64,000 nucleotides of DNA, taken from positions 1 to 64,000 of the forward strand of contig NZ_JAHTBI010000030.1 of NCBI RefSeq assembly GCF_019168305.1. Direction: 5' to 3'. This DNA comes from Pseudomonas aegrilactucae (GTDB lineage Bacteria; Pseudomonadota; Gammaproteobacteria; Pseudomonadales; Pseudomonadaceae). Below, piece after piece: positions 16,305-25,073 of the stretch. The notes under the pieces were generated by a model. The model saw only the letters and a list, made by a program, of their open reading frames with translations, did no database searches and was not told the DNA's origin. The position numbers were made by a program, and so were the translations under genes. How positions within the stretch are numbered: the first letter of the stretch is position 1; every line of letters starts with the position of its first letter.

Positions 16305-17500
16305 ACCGCACCCTGTTCGCGCAGGCGCGCAATGCCTGCGGCGTCGTAGCCAAGGCCGGCCAGCAACTGGGCGGTGTGCTCCCCAAGCTGCGGCCCGACC
16401 CACTCCGTGGAGCCCGGCGTTTCGGACAGCTTGGGCACGATGCCCGGCATCTTGAACGGTGTGCCATCGGGCAGCTTGGCCTGCAGGAACATTTCCCGCG
16501 CCAGGAACTGCGGGTCGCTGAACATGTCTTCGGCCGAATAGATGCGGCTGGCGGGCACCTGCGCATCGTTGAGCGTCTGCAGCAGAGCGTCCAGCGGCAC
16601 GCTGCGAGCCCAGCGGTCGATCACCGCGTACAGCTCGTCACGGCGCAGGTCACGGCCGTCGTTGCTGGCCAGCGCCGGGTCATCGGCCAGGTCGTCGCGG
16701 CCGATCGCCTGCATGAAACGCTTGAAGATCGCATCGCCATTGGCGCCGATCTGCACGTGCCGGCCGTCGGCGCTGGTATGAATGGAGGAGGGCGTGATGC
16801 CGGGCATGATGTTGCCGGTGCGCTCGCGGATGAAACCGAACACGTCGAACTCCGGCACCATGCTTTCCATCATGGCGAAGATCGCTTCGTACAGCGCCAC
16901 GTCCACCACCTGGCCCTGGCCGCCATTCACCTCACGGTGACGCAGCGCCATCAGCGCACCGATCACGCCCCACAGCGCAGCGATCGAATCGCCGATGGAG
17001 ATGCCGGTGCGCACCGGTGGCCGGTCGTCGAAACCGGTGATGTAGCGCAGCCCGCCCATGGACTCGCCGACCGCACCGAAACCGGGCTGGTCTTTCATCG
17101 GGCCGGTCTGGCCGAAGCCGGACAGGCGTACCATCACCAGTTTGGGGTTCAGGGCGTGCAGCACGTCCCAGCCCAGGCCGAGCTTTTCCAGCACGCCGGG
17201 GCGGAAGTTTTCGATCAGGATGTCGGCATCGGCCAGCAACTGCTTGAGGATGGCCAGGCCCTCGGGGTGCTTGAGGTTGAGCGTCAGCGATTGCTTGTTG
17301 CGCGCCTGCACGAACCACCACAGCGAAGTGCCTTCGTACAGCTTGCGCCACTTGCGCAGCGGGTCGCCGCCATCGGGCGACTCGACCTTGATCACCTGGG
17401 CCCCGAATTCGGCGCAGATGCGCGACGCGAACGGGCCGGCGATCAGGGTGCCGAGTTCGATGACGTTGAGGCCGGCGAGCGGTTTACTGGGCAAGGGCAT
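16301..17500 (-). CDS. CaiB/BaiF family (class III) CoA-transferase
   Basis: A 399-residue family III CoA-transferase, which moves CoA between acyl-CoA and a free acid through an aspartyl-CoA intermediate. Family signatures: LAGLNVIELGTLIAGPFASR and VIKVESPDGGDPLRKW at the N-terminus, LRYITGFDDRPPVRTGISIGDS carrying the likely catalytic Asp region split as GISIGDSIAALWGVIGALMA. The substrate is unknown; no acyl-CoA dehydrogenase or lyase is adjacent. The ATG at 17500 (MPLPSKPLAG) is chosen over a long unrelated upstream extension. It ends overlapping the next gene's start. Confidence 0.87.
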   Translation of the reverse strand: MPLPSKPLAGLNVIELGTLIAGPFASRICAEFGAQVIKVESPDGGDPLRKWRKLYEGTSLWWFVQARNKQSLTLNLKHPEGLAILKQLLADADILIENFRPGVLEKLGLGWDVLHALNPKLVMVRLSGFGQTGPMKDQPGFGAVGESMGGLRYITGFDDRPPVRTGISIGDSIAALWGVIGALMALRHREVNGGQGQVVDVALYEAIFAMMESMVPEFDVFGFIRERTGNIMPGITPSSIHTSADGRHVQIGANGDAIFKRFMQAIGRDDLADDPALASNDGRDLRRDELYAVIDRWARSVPLDALLQTLNDAQVPASRIYSAEDMFSDPQFLAREMFLQAKLPDGTPFKMPGIVPKLSETPGSTEWVGPQLGEHTAQLLAGLGYDAAGIARLREQGAV

Positions 17501-17653
17501 GGGGCATCCGTGGCAGCAGGGCAGAGCGCTAGTTTTTATCACAGGGCGGCAGCGGCAGATACTGCCTGGGCCCGGAGATTGTACGGTTCGGTTCGTTGAT
17601 TGCCAGTGCATCGGTTAGACTGGGCGACTTTTCCTGTTACCAGAAGTCCGTCC

Positions 17654-18196
17654 ATGGCCCAGCCGTCCACCACCTACAAGTTTGAACTGAACCTCACCGA
17701 CCTTGACCGCGGCGTGTACGAAAGCGTCAAGCAGACCATCGCCCGTCACCCGTCGGAAACCGAGGAGCGCATGGCCGTGCGCCTGCTGGCGTACGCCTTC
17801 TGGTACAACGAGCAGCTGGCATTCGGTCGCGGCCTGTCGGATGTCGATGAGCCGGCGCTGTGGGAAAAGAGCCTGGACGACCGTGTACTGCACTGGATCG
17901 AGGTCGGCCAGCCCGACGCCGATCGCCTGACCTGGTGTTCGCGCCGCACCGAGCGCACCAGCCTGCTGGCCTACGGCAGCCTGCGGGTGTGGGAGACCAA
18001 GGTGGTGCCGGCGGTCAAGGGCCTGAAAAACGTCAACATCGCCGCCGTGCCGCAAGAGGTGCTGGAAACCCTGGCCAAGGACATGCCGCGTGCGATCAAG
18101 TGGGACGTGATGATCAGCGAAGGCACGATCTTCGTCACCGACGACCGTGGCCAGCACGAAGTCCAGCTGCAGTGGCTGCTGGGCGAGCGCGGCTGA
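17654..18196 (+). CDS. yaeQ: YaeQ family protein
   Basis: A 180-residue YaeQ protein (MAQPSTTYKFELNLTDLDRG, TEERMAVRLLAYAFWYNE, DRLTWCSRRTERTSLLAYG). YaeQ folds like a PD-(D/E)XK nuclease variant; it was first reported as a suppressor of rfaH haemolysin defects, and its true role is unclear. The ATG at 17654 matches family length. It is divergent from the CoA-transferase and lies 45 bp before recJ, same strand. Confidence 0.9.
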   Translation: MAQPSTTYKFELNLTDLDRGVYESVKQTIARHPSETEERMAVRLLAYAFWYNEQLAFGRGLSDVDEPALWEKSLDDRVLHWIEVGQPDADRLTWCSRRTERTSLLAYGSLRVWETKVVPAVKGLKNVNIAAVPQEVLETLAKDMPRAIKWDVMISEGTIFVTDDRGQHEVQLQWLLGERG

Positions 18197-18241
18197 GCCG
18201 TGCCTCGATCCTTTTGATTCCAGAGAAGCCTTGACTGCCCC

Positions 18242-19951
18242 ATGCGTATCGAACCGCGTTCACTGCCGTCCACCCTGCCGTTCCTTGGCGACCTGCCGCC
18301 CCTGCTGACCCGCCTGTACGCCGCCCGCGGCGTGCAGTCCGAGGCCGAGCTGGACAAAAGCCTGGCGCGCCTGCTGCCGTATCAGCAGCTCAAGGGCATC
18401 GACGCGGCGGTCGACCTGCTGGTGACGGCGCTCGAGCAGCGCCAGCGCATCCTGATCGTGGGTGACTTCGACGCCGATGGCGCCACCGCCAGTACGGTGG
18501 GCGTGCTGGGGCTGCGTCTGCTGGGCGCGGCGCACGTCGACTACCTGGTGCCCAACCGCTTCGAATACGGCTACGGCCTGACCCCGGAGATCGTCGAGGT
18601 GGCGTTGCAGCGCACGCCGCAGTTGCTGGTGACGGTGGACAACGGCATTTCCAGTGTCGAGGGTGTGGCGGCGGCCAAGGCGGCCGGCTTGCAGGTGCTG
18701 GTCACCGACCACCACTTGCCGGGGCACGCGTTGCCGGCGGCCGACGCGATCGTCAACCCCAACCAGCCGGGCTGTGAGTTCCCCAGCAAGGCCCTGGCCG
18801 GGGTTGGGGTGATCTTCTATGTGCTGATGGCGCTGCGCGCACGCTTGCGCAGCCTGGGCCATTACGACAGCCGCCCGCAGCCGAACATCGGCGAACTGCT
18901 CGACCTGGTGGCGCTGGGCAGTGTGGCCGACGTGGTACCGCTGGATGCCAACAACCGCATCCTGGTGCACCAGGGCCTGGAGCGTATTCGCGCCGGGCGC
19001 GCGCGGCCGGGGCTCAAGGCGATTCTGGAGGTGGCGCGGCGCGAACCGGCACGCATCACGTCCACCGACCTGGGCTTCATTCTGGGCCCGCGCCTGAATG
19101 CGGCCGGGCGTTTGGATGACATGAGCCTGGGCATCGAATGCCTGCTCAGCGACGACCCGGCATTGGCGCGGGAAATGGCGGCGCAGCTGGACGAATTGAA
19201 CCAGGACCGCAAATCCATCGAGCAGGGCATGCAGCGCGAGGCGCTGGCCCAGCTCAAGGACCTGCCGCTGGAGTCGATGCCATTCGGCCTGTGCCTGTTC
19301 GAGGCTGACTGGCACCAGGGCGTGATCGGCATCCTCGCCTCGCGCCTCAAAGAGCGTTATCACCGGCCGACCATCGCCTTTGCCGATGCCGGCGAGGGCA
19401 TGCTCAAGGGCTCGGCGCGTTCGGTGCCGGGCTTTCACATCCGCGATGCGCTGGACGCCGTGGCGGCCGCGCACCCCGACCTGATCAGCAAGTTCGGCGG
19501 GCACGCCATGGCGGCGGGGCTGTCGCTGCCAGCCGAGCATTTTGCGACATTTGCCCAGGCCTTCGATGCCCAGGTGCGGCGCCAGCTGGATGAAGAGGAC
19601 TTGACCGGTCGTCTGCTGTCGGACGGCAGCCTGGCGGTGGAAGAGTTCCATCTGGAACTGGCCCGCGCGCTGCGCAACGCCGGGCCCTGGGGCCAGCACT
19701 TTCCCGAGCCGCTGTTCCACGGCGTGTTCCAGCTGGTGCAGCAGCGCATCGTCGGCGAGCGCCACCTGAAGGTAGTGCTAAAGAGCGAATGCGGTTCGGT
19801 GACCCTCGACGGGATTGCCTTCGGCATCGACCGCGAGGTGTGGCCCAACCCCACTGTGCGCTGGGTGGAACTGGCCTACAAACTCGACGTCAACGAGTTC
19901 CGCGGCAACGAGACGGTGCAACTGATGATCGCCCACATGGAGCCGCGCTGA
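18242..19951 (+). CDS. recJ: Single-stranded-DNA-specific 5'-3' exonuclease RecJ
   Basis: A 569-residue DHH-superfamily exonuclease acting on 5' ends of single-stranded DNA in RecF-pathway recombination, mismatch repair and base-excision repair. Metal-binding motifs: GDFDADGATAST (DHH motif I), VTVDNGIS, VTDHHLPGH (motif III) and DLVALGSVADVVPL (motif IV); the DHHA1 part has GVIGILASRLKERY and SKFGGHAMAAGLSL. Length is typical. It is 45 bp after yaeQ. Confidence 0.97.
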   Translation: MRIEPRSLPSTLPFLGDLPPLLTRLYAARGVQSEAELDKSLARLLPYQQLKGIDAAVDLLVTALEQRQRILIVGDFDADGATASTVGVLGLRLLGAAHVDYLVPNRFEYGYGLTPEIVEVALQRTPQLLVTVDNGISSVEGVAAAKAAGLQVLVTDHHLPGHALPAADAIVNPNQPGCEFPSKALAGVGVIFYVLMALRARLRSLGHYDSRPQPNIGELLDLVALGSVADVVPLDANNRILVHQGLERIRAGRARPGLKAILEVARREPARITSTDLGFILGPRLNAAGRLDDMSLGIECLLSDDPALAREMAAQLDELNQDRKSIEQGMQREALAQLKDLPLESMPFGLCLFEADWHQGVIGILASRLKERYHRPTIAFADAGEGMLKGSARSVPGFHIRDALDAVAAAHPDLISKFGGHAMAAGLSLPAEHFATFAQAFDAQVRRQLDEEDLTGRLLSDGSLAVEEFHLELARALRNAGPWGQHFPEPLFHGVFQLVQQRIVGERHLKVVLKSECGSVTLDGIAFGIDREVWPNPTVRWVELAYKLDVNEFRGNETVQLMIAHMEPR

Positions 19952-20058
19952 ACCCTCAAGGGTGCAAACTGGTCTAGGCTCAAGGGACCGGCACTGAGCC
20001 GCGGGGAAGATAATGCGCTCGGTTCGGCCCACCATTCGGAGTCTGGAGAGGTGCCCTC

Positions 20059-21165
20059 ATGAGCCTGCTGCTTGAGCCATACACCCTGCGTCAACTGATC
20101 TTGCCCAACCGCATCGCGGTCTCGCCCATGTGCCAGTATTCGAGCGTCGACGGCCTGGCCAACGACTGGCACCTGGTGCACCTGGGCAGCCGTGCAGTCG
20201 GCGGTGCCGGGCTGATTTTCACCGAGGCCACGGCCGTCACTGCCGAGGGGCGGATCACCGCCCAGGACCTGGGCCTGTGGGACGACGCGCAGATTGCGCC
20301 GTTGCAGCGCATCACCCGTTTCATCACGGCCCAGGGCGGGGTCCCGGGCATTCAGCTGGCGCATGCCGGGCGCAAGGCCAGCACCCATCGGCCGTGGCTG
20401 GGCAAGCACGGCAGCGTCAAGCCCGAGGACGGCGGCTGGGTGCCGGTCGGCCCGTCAAAGATCGCCTTCGACCCGCAACACAGCGTCCCTGCCGAATTGA
20501 GCGAAGCGCAGATCCACGACGTCATCCAGGCCTTCGTCGATGCGGCAAGGCGTGCACTGGAGGCCGGTTTCAAGGTGGTCGAGGTGCATGCGGCACATGG
20601 CTACCTGTTGCACCAGTTTCTCTCGCCGTTGAGCAATCAGCGCCGCGACCAGTACGGTAGTTGTTTCGAGAACCGCATCCGGCTGACCTTGCAGGTGACC
20701 GAGGCAGTACGTGAGGTGTGGCCTGAAGCGTTGCCGCTGTTCGTGCGCGTATCGGCCACCGACTGGGTCGAGGATGGCTGGAACCCGGATGAAACCGTGG
20801 CGCTTGCCAAGCGGCTCAAGGCCCTTGGCGCCGACCTGATCGATGTGTCGTCGGGGGGCACCTCGATGAATGCCGAGATTCCCACGGGGCCTGGGTATCA
20901 GACGCGCTTCGCCGAGCGGGTGCGCAAGGAGTCGGGTATCGCCACCGGCACGGTGGGCATGATTACCGAGCCGGCGCAGGCCGAACACATCCTGCGTACC
21001 GGCCAGGCCGACATCATCCTGCTGGCCCGTGAACTGTTGCGTGACCCGTACTGGCCGCTGCATGCCGACGATGACCTGGGTGGCCAGAAGGCGACCTGGC
21101 CGGCGCAATATCAGCGTGCCACCCACCGCGACCAGCCGATACATGAGTCCGACCTGCGCGATTGA
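20059..21165 (+). CDS. Old Yellow Enzyme family NAD(P)H:flavin oxidoreductase (YqjM/XenA class)
   Basis: A 368-residue FMN-dependent ene-reductase of the thermophilic-like OYE class (YqjM, XenA), cytosolic, reducing activated C=C bonds or nitro-compounds. Family marks: NRIAVSPMCQYSS with the flavin-tuning Cys, QLAHAGRKAST, VEVHAAHGYLLHQFLSP with the substrate-binding His pair, and the C-terminal ADIILLARELLRDPYWPL. The normally conserved YGG of the YGGSxENR segment reads YGSCFENR here. XenA proteins of P. putida reduce nitro-explosives, but this paralogue's substrate cannot be told. RBS GGAG precedes the ATG. It is convergent with hicB. Confidence 0.88.
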   Translation: MSLLLEPYTLRQLILPNRIAVSPMCQYSSVDGLANDWHLVHLGSRAVGGAGLIFTEATAVTAEGRITAQDLGLWDDAQIAPLQRITRFITAQGGVPGIQLAHAGRKASTHRPWLGKHGSVKPEDGGWVPVGPSKIAFDPQHSVPAELSEAQIHDVIQAFVDAARRALEAGFKVVEVHAAHGYLLHQFLSPLSNQRRDQYGSCFENRIRLTLQVTEAVREVWPEALPLFVRVSATDWVEDGWNPDETVALAKRLKALGADLIDVSSGGTSMNAEIPTGPGYQTRFAERVRKESGIATGTVGMITEPAQAEHILRTGQADIILLARELLRDPYWPLHADDDLGGQKATWPAQYQRATHRDQPIHESDLRD

Positions 21166-21190
21166 TGCGCCTGCGCGGTACTTCGCCGCG

Positions 21191-21224
21191 CCGGGCCGCG
21201 CAAGCTCAGGCTTGCGCGGCCCGG
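21191..21224. terminator. 15-bp perfect hairpin at a convergent gene end
   Basis: CCGGGCCGCGCAAGC and GCTTGCGCGGCCCGG pair perfectly around the loop TCAG. The loop holds the hicB stop codon (TGA on the minus strand), and the right arm encodes the last residues of HicB. There is no T-tract, so a Rho-independent role in either direction is uncertain. Confidence 0.6.
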
Positions 21225-21538
21225 CTCAACACCTCGTTCACCCACTGATTGATGCTCTTGTCGGCGAGCTCCGCCTTGGCCGCAACACTGGCATGCAGCG
21301 CCGGCTCCAGGCGCAGGCTCAGCTTGCCGGAGTATGCTTTTTGCGGCTCGCGCCCCAATCGGGCGCAAGTCTCCAGGTAATCTTCCACCGCTTCTTCGAA
21401 TGCTGCTCGCAGTTCGGGCACCGATTCGCCGTGAAAGCCGATGACATCGCGGATGCCCGCCACGTGGCCGACCAACAGTTGGTCTTCGTCGCTGTACTCG
21501 ATGCGGGCGGCATAGCCCTTGTACGTCATGACATTCAT
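21206..21538 (-). CDS. hicB: HicB family antitoxin with C-terminal RHH domain
   Basis: A 110-residue antitoxin: the HicB partial RNase H-like fold (YKGYAARIEYSDEDQLLVGHV, IRDVIGFHGESVPELRAAFEEAVEDYLE) and a C-terminal ribbon-helix-helix (SGKLSLRLEPALHASVAAKA) that should bind the operator upstream of hicA. It neutralises HicA by direct contact. The ATG at 21538 overlaps the hicA stop in a TCAT/ATGA arrangement, so the toxin gene is read first, as usual for hicAB. A second in-frame ATG is at 21529. Confidence 0.9.
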   Translation of the reverse strand: MNVMTYKGYAARIEYSDEDQLLVGHVAGIRDVIGFHGESVPELRAAFEEAVEDYLETCARLGREPQKAYSGKLSLRLEPALHASVAAKAELADKSINQWVNEVLSRAAQA

Positions 21539-21789
21539 GGGGTCACTCCTGCCTGCTCCAGAAAATAGCGTGCATCGTGGATCTGATAGGGTTTGGCGTC
21601 TTTGTCGGGGTGGGGGCGGTGAAACGTCGTCACCACGCCATTCAGTTCAAAGCGCACCCGCGAACCACGACCTTCCACAAGGCGCGCGCCAGCGGCGAGC
21701 AACATCGACTCGATGCGGGCCCACTCCATGTTCCTGGGCAGCGGTTTGCTGAATATGGACTTCAAGGTGCTGCGTTGATGATTATTCAT
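21535..21789 (-). CDS. hicA: HicA family mRNA interferase toxin, variant
   Basis: An 84-residue HicA-type toxin (double-stranded-RNA-binding-like fold) predicted to cleave mRNA and block translation when free of HicB. It keeps the basic, Gly-rich loop (EGRGSRVRFELNG) and the conserved FHRPHP and VRDFLEQAG-like end (ARYFLEQAGVTP). The His usually found in the GSH of HicA active sites is Arg here (GSR); His residues of FHRPH may serve instead, as in a known variant subgroup. An 18-residue N-terminal extension precedes WARIESML; an internal ATG at MEW (residue 21) could be the true start. Confidence 0.8.
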   Translation of the reverse strand: MNNHQRSTLKSIFSKPLPRNMEWARIESMLLAAGARLVEGRGSRVRFELNGVVTTFHRPHPDKDAKPYQIHDARYFLEQAGVTP

Positions 21790-21824
21790 GGTATCAGATT
21801 ATGATACCAATTGATGGGCATCAA
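21789..21824 (-). promoter_or_regulatory. Putative hicAB operator/promoter with two palindromes
   Basis: Two perfect inverted repeats stand at the hicA start: TGGTATCA-GATTA-TGATACCA (21789-21809), which touches the start codon, and TTGATG-GG-CATCAA (21811-21824). On the minus strand they hold a -35-like TTGATG and a -10-like CATAAT spaced about 15 bp. HicB RHH domains bind such palindromes to repress their own operon. Confidence 0.6.
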
Positions 21825-21918
21825 TCGCGGTGCTGTAGGAAAGGCCATCGTCTTTTGAGGGATGAGTCCCTTTAATTCGGCCCACCCTGACGATGGGCCG
21901 GGGCATGCCAGGTTTTAC

Positions 21919-23343
21919 TCAATGCTTGAACATCACATGCCGCACGCAGGTGTAATCCTCCAGCCCGTACATCGACATGTCCTTGCCATAGCCCGACAGC
22001 TTTTGCCCGCCATGGGGCATTTCGCTTACCAGCATGAAGTGCGTGTTGACCCAGGTGCAGCCGTACTGCAAGCGCGCCGATACGCGGTGAGCGCGGCCAA
22101 CGTCAGCCGTCCATAGCGACGAAGCCAGCCCGTAATCGGAGTCATTGGCCCAGGCCAGCGCCTGGTCCTCGTCTTCGAAACGGGTGACCGACACCACCGG
22201 GCCAAACACTTCGCAGCGCACGATCTCATCGTCCTGCTGGGCATCGGCCAGTACGGTCGGCTCGAAGAAGAACCCGTCACCCGCCACCGCCTTGCCACCG
22301 GTGATCAGGCGGATATGCGGCTGGGCGATCGCACGCTCCACCAGGCCGGCCACGCGGTCGCGGTGTGCGGCGCTGATCAGGGGGCCAAGCTCGGTGTCCG
22401 CATCGTCCTGCAGCCCGTGCCTGAGTGTGCCGACCGCTTCGCCCAGTTTTTTCACGAACGCCTCGTAGATCCCGCCCTGGGCATAGAGGCGACAGGCCGC
22501 CGTGCAGTCCTGTCCGGCGTTGTAGAAGCCGAAGGTACGAATGCCCTCGATCGCTGCGTCGATATCGGCGTCATCGAAGATGATCACCGGCGCCTTGCCG
22601 CCCAGTTCCATGTGCAGGCGTTTCACGCTGTCGGCAGTGCCGGCGATGATGTGGCTGCCGGTGGCGATCGAGCCGGTCAGCGAAACCATGCGCACCTTGG
22701 GGTGGGTGACCAGCGGCGTGCCCACGCTCGGGCCGTTGCCGAACAGGATGTTGAGCACCCCGGCCGGAAACAGCTCGGCGGCCAGCTGCGCCAGGTGCAG
22801 GGCGGTCAGCGGGGTTTGCTCGGACGGCTTGAGCACCACGGTGTTGCCCGCCGCCAGCGCCGGGGCGATCTTCCACGCCAGCATCATCAGCGGGTAGTTC
22901 CACGGCGCGATCGACGCCACGACGCCCAGTGGGTCGCGACGCACCATCGAGGTGTGCCCGGGCAGGTACTCGCCCGCCGCCGAACCGCCCAGACAACGGC
23001 TGGCCCCCGCGAAGTAGCGGAACACGTCGGCAATCGCCGGCAGTTCGTCGTTCAGGGCGGCCTGGTAGGGCTTGCCGCAATTGTCCGATTCCAGCCTTGC
23101 CAGCGCCTGGGCATGGGCGTCTATCAGGTCCGCCAGTTTGAGCAGCAGCGCGGCGCGGTCTTTGGGGGTGGTCTGCGACCAGCCGTCGAAGGCACGGTCG
23201 GCGGCGCGCACCGCCGCGTCCACCTGCGCCTCGCTGGCTTCGTTGATGTCCACCAGCACGGTGCCCAGCGCCGGGTTGAGCACACTCAGGGCGGGGCCTT
23301 CGCCGGTCACCAGTTGGCCATTGATCAGCAATCGGGTCTGCAT
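21919..23343 (-). CDS. patD: Gamma-aminobutyraldehyde dehydrogenase
   Basis: A 474-residue NAD-dependent aldehyde dehydrogenase oxidising 4-aminobutanal (from putrescine) to GABA. ALDH marks: [20 protein letters not shown], the NAD-site [12 protein letters not shown], the general-base Glu in [16 protein letters not shown], and the nucleophilic Cys in [15 protein letters not shown]. The ending [16 protein letters not shown] is shared with E. coli PatD (YdcW). It is last in a five-gene operon with a putrescine-type ABC importer, 24 bp after the second permease, which supports polyamine breakdown. Confidence 0.88.
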   Translation of the reverse strand: MQTRLLINGQLVTGEGPALSVLNPALGTVLVDINEASEAQVDAAVRAADRAFDGWSQTTPKDRAALLLKLADLIDAHAQALARLESDNCGKPYQAALNDELPAIADVFRYFAGASRCLGGSAAGEYLPGHTSMVRRDPLGVVASIAPWNYPLMMLAWKIAPALAAGNTVVLKPSEQTPLTALHLAQLAAELFPAGVLNILFGNGPSVGTPLVTHPKVRMVSLTGSIATGSHIIAGTADSVKRLHMELGGKAPVIIFDDADIDAAIEGIRTFGFYNAGQDCTAACRLYAQGGIYEAFVKKLGEAVGTLRHGLQDDADTELGPLISAAHRDRVAGLVERAIAQPHIRLITGGKAVAGDGFFFEPTVLADAQQDDEIVRCEVFGPVVSVTRFEDEDQALAWANDSDYGLASSLWTADVGRAHRVSARLQYGCTWVNTHFMLVSEMPHGGQKLSGYGKDMSMYGLEDYTCVRHVMFKH

Positions 23344-23367
23344 GGTGTTCAGTGCTCCTGGTCGGGG

Positions 23368-24177
23368 TTATTTGCCGCCACTGCCGGCCACGCCTTCGCC
23401 GCCGCGGGTCAGGTAGTAGGCGCCAAGGATCGGCAGCATGGTCACCAGCATCACCAGCAGGGCGACCACGTTGGTGACCGGTACGTCGCGTGGCCGGCTG
23501 AGCTGGTTGAGCAGCCAGATCGGCAGCGTGCGTTCGTGGCCGGCGGTGAAGGTGGTGACGATGATCTCGTCGAATGACAGGGCAAACGCCAGCATGCCGC
23601 CGGCCAGCAGTGCCGAGCCGAGGTTGGGCAGCACGATGTAGCGAAAGGTCTGCCAGCCATCGGCGCCCAGGTCCATCGACGCCTCGATCAGGTTGTGCGA
23701 GGTCCGCCGCAGGCGGGCGATGACGTTGTTGTAGACAATCACCACGCAGAAGGTGGCGTGCCCCACCACGATGGTGAAGATGCCAGGTTCGATGCCCAGG
23801 GTCTTGAAGGCCGAGAGCAGGGCAAGGCCGGTGATGATGCCAGGCAGGGCGATGGGCAGTATCAGCATCAGCGACAGGCTTTGCTTGCCGAAAAAACTGC
23901 GCCGGTACAGCGCTGCCGAGGTCAGCGTGCCGAGCACCAGGGCAATCAGCGTGGCCAGGCAGGCGATCTGCAGCGACAGGCTGATCGAATCGAGCACGTC
24001 GGGCCGCGAGAACGCCACGCTGAACCACTTCAGGGTGAACCCGCGCGGCGGAAAGCTGAACGCGGCGTCTTCGGTGTTGAAGGCATAGAGCACGATGATC
24101 AGGATCGGGAAGTGCAGGAACACCAGCCCGCCCCAGGCCGCCAGGCGCAGGCCCGTCGAGGCGCGTTCAGAGTGCAT
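23368..24177 (-). CDS. ydcV: Polyamine-type ABC transporter permease (YdcV/PotC-like)
   Basis: A 269-residue inner-membrane permease of the PotC class, with six predicted helices and the ATPase-contact EAA loop ([22 protein letters not shown]). [13 protein letters not shown] after helix 1 is typical of PotC/YdcV. It overlaps the upstream permease gene by 11 bp, showing tight coupling. With the other permease it should form the channel for putrescine or a related amine. Confidence 0.87.
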   Translation of the reverse strand: MHSERASTGLRLAAWGGLVFLHFPILIIVLYAFNTEDAAFSFPPRGFTLKWFSVAFSRPDVLDSISLSLQIACLATLIALVLGTLTSAALYRRSFFGKQSLSLMLILPIALPGIITGLALLSAFKTLGIEPGIFTIVVGHATFCVVIVYNNVIARLRRTSHNLIEASMDLGADGWQTFRYIVLPNLGSALLAGGMLAFALSFDEIIVTTFTAGHERTLPIWLLNQLSRPRDVPVTNVVALLVMLVTMLPILGAYYLTRGGEGVAGSGGK

Positions 24178-25072
24178 CGAAGGCCCCCAGGCGTTTGACG
24201 ATGGACAGGTACACCGCGATCAGCACGATCGGCACCAGGGTGAAGGCGGCCGCCATCGGCATGTTGCCGATCGCGCCTTGCTGGGCGTAGACCATGCTGC
24301 CGATGAAGTAGCCGGGCGGGCCGACCAGTTGCGGCACGATGAAATCGCCCAGGGTCAGCGAGAAGGTGAAGATGGAACCGGCGGCAATGCCGGGTACCGC
24401 CAGCGGCAGGGTCACCTGCATGAACGTCTGGCGAGGCCTGGCGCCAAGGTCGGCGGAGGCTTGCAGCAGCGACGGCGGCAGGCGCTCCAGCGCGGCCTGG
24501 ATCGGCAGGATCATGAACGGCAGCCAGATGTACACGAACACCAGAAAGCGCCCCAGGTGCGAGGTCGAGAGGGTGCTGCCGCCAACCCCGGGAATGCCCA
24601 GGATCCATTGCAGCAGCGGCTCCAGGCTCAACTGCTGGACGAACCACTGTGCGACCCCGCCCTTGGCCAGCAGCAGGGTCCAGGCATAGGCCTTGACGAT
24701 GTAGCTGGCCCACATCGGCATCATCACCGCGATATAGAAAAAGGCCTTGGTCTTGCCGCGGGTGTAGCACGCCATGTAGTAGGCAATGGGAAAGGCCAGC
24801 ACCGCGCTGGCGAGCGATACTGCCAGCGCCATGCCCAGGGTGCGCAGGATGATGTCGAAGTTGGAGGGTTGCAACAGTGCGGCGAAGTTGGCCAGGGTCA
24901 GGTCTGACGTCACCGCCATGGTGAAGTCGTCGAAGGTGTAGAAGCCTTGCCACAGCAAGGCCAGCAGCGAGCCGAGGTAGATTGCGCCGAACCAGATCAG
25001 TGGCGCGATCAGCAGCATCGCCAGGTACAGGTTGGGCCGTCGGTACAGCACGGTGGCGACGCGCCGCATCAT
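24167..25072 (-). CDS. ydcU: Polyamine-type ABC transporter permease (YdcU/PotB-like)
   Basis: A 301-residue PotB-class permease with six predicted helices; the EAA-like loop reads [22 protein letters not shown]. The ATG at 25072 stands one base after the ATPase stop codon with a second ATG directly behind; a GTG at 25102 would overlap the ATPase gene by 29 bp and is less likely. GAGGG within the ATPase end may serve as its ribosome site. Confidence 0.87.
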   Translation of the reverse strand: MMRRVATVLYRRPNLYLAMLLIAPLIWFGAIYLGSLLALLWQGFYTFDDFTMAVTSDLTLANFAALLQPSNFDIILRTLGMALAVSLASAVLAFPIAYYMACYTRGKTKAFFYIAVMMPMWASYIVKAYAWTLLLAKGGVAQWFVQQLSLEPLLQWILGIPGVGGSTLSTSHLGRFLVFVYIWLPFMILPIQAALERLPPSLLQASADLGARPRQTFMQVTLPLAVPGIAAGSIFTFSLTLGDFIVPQLVGPPGYFIGSMVYAQQGAIGNMPMAAAFTLVPIVLIAVYLSIVKRLGAFDAL

Positions 25073-25073
25073 C

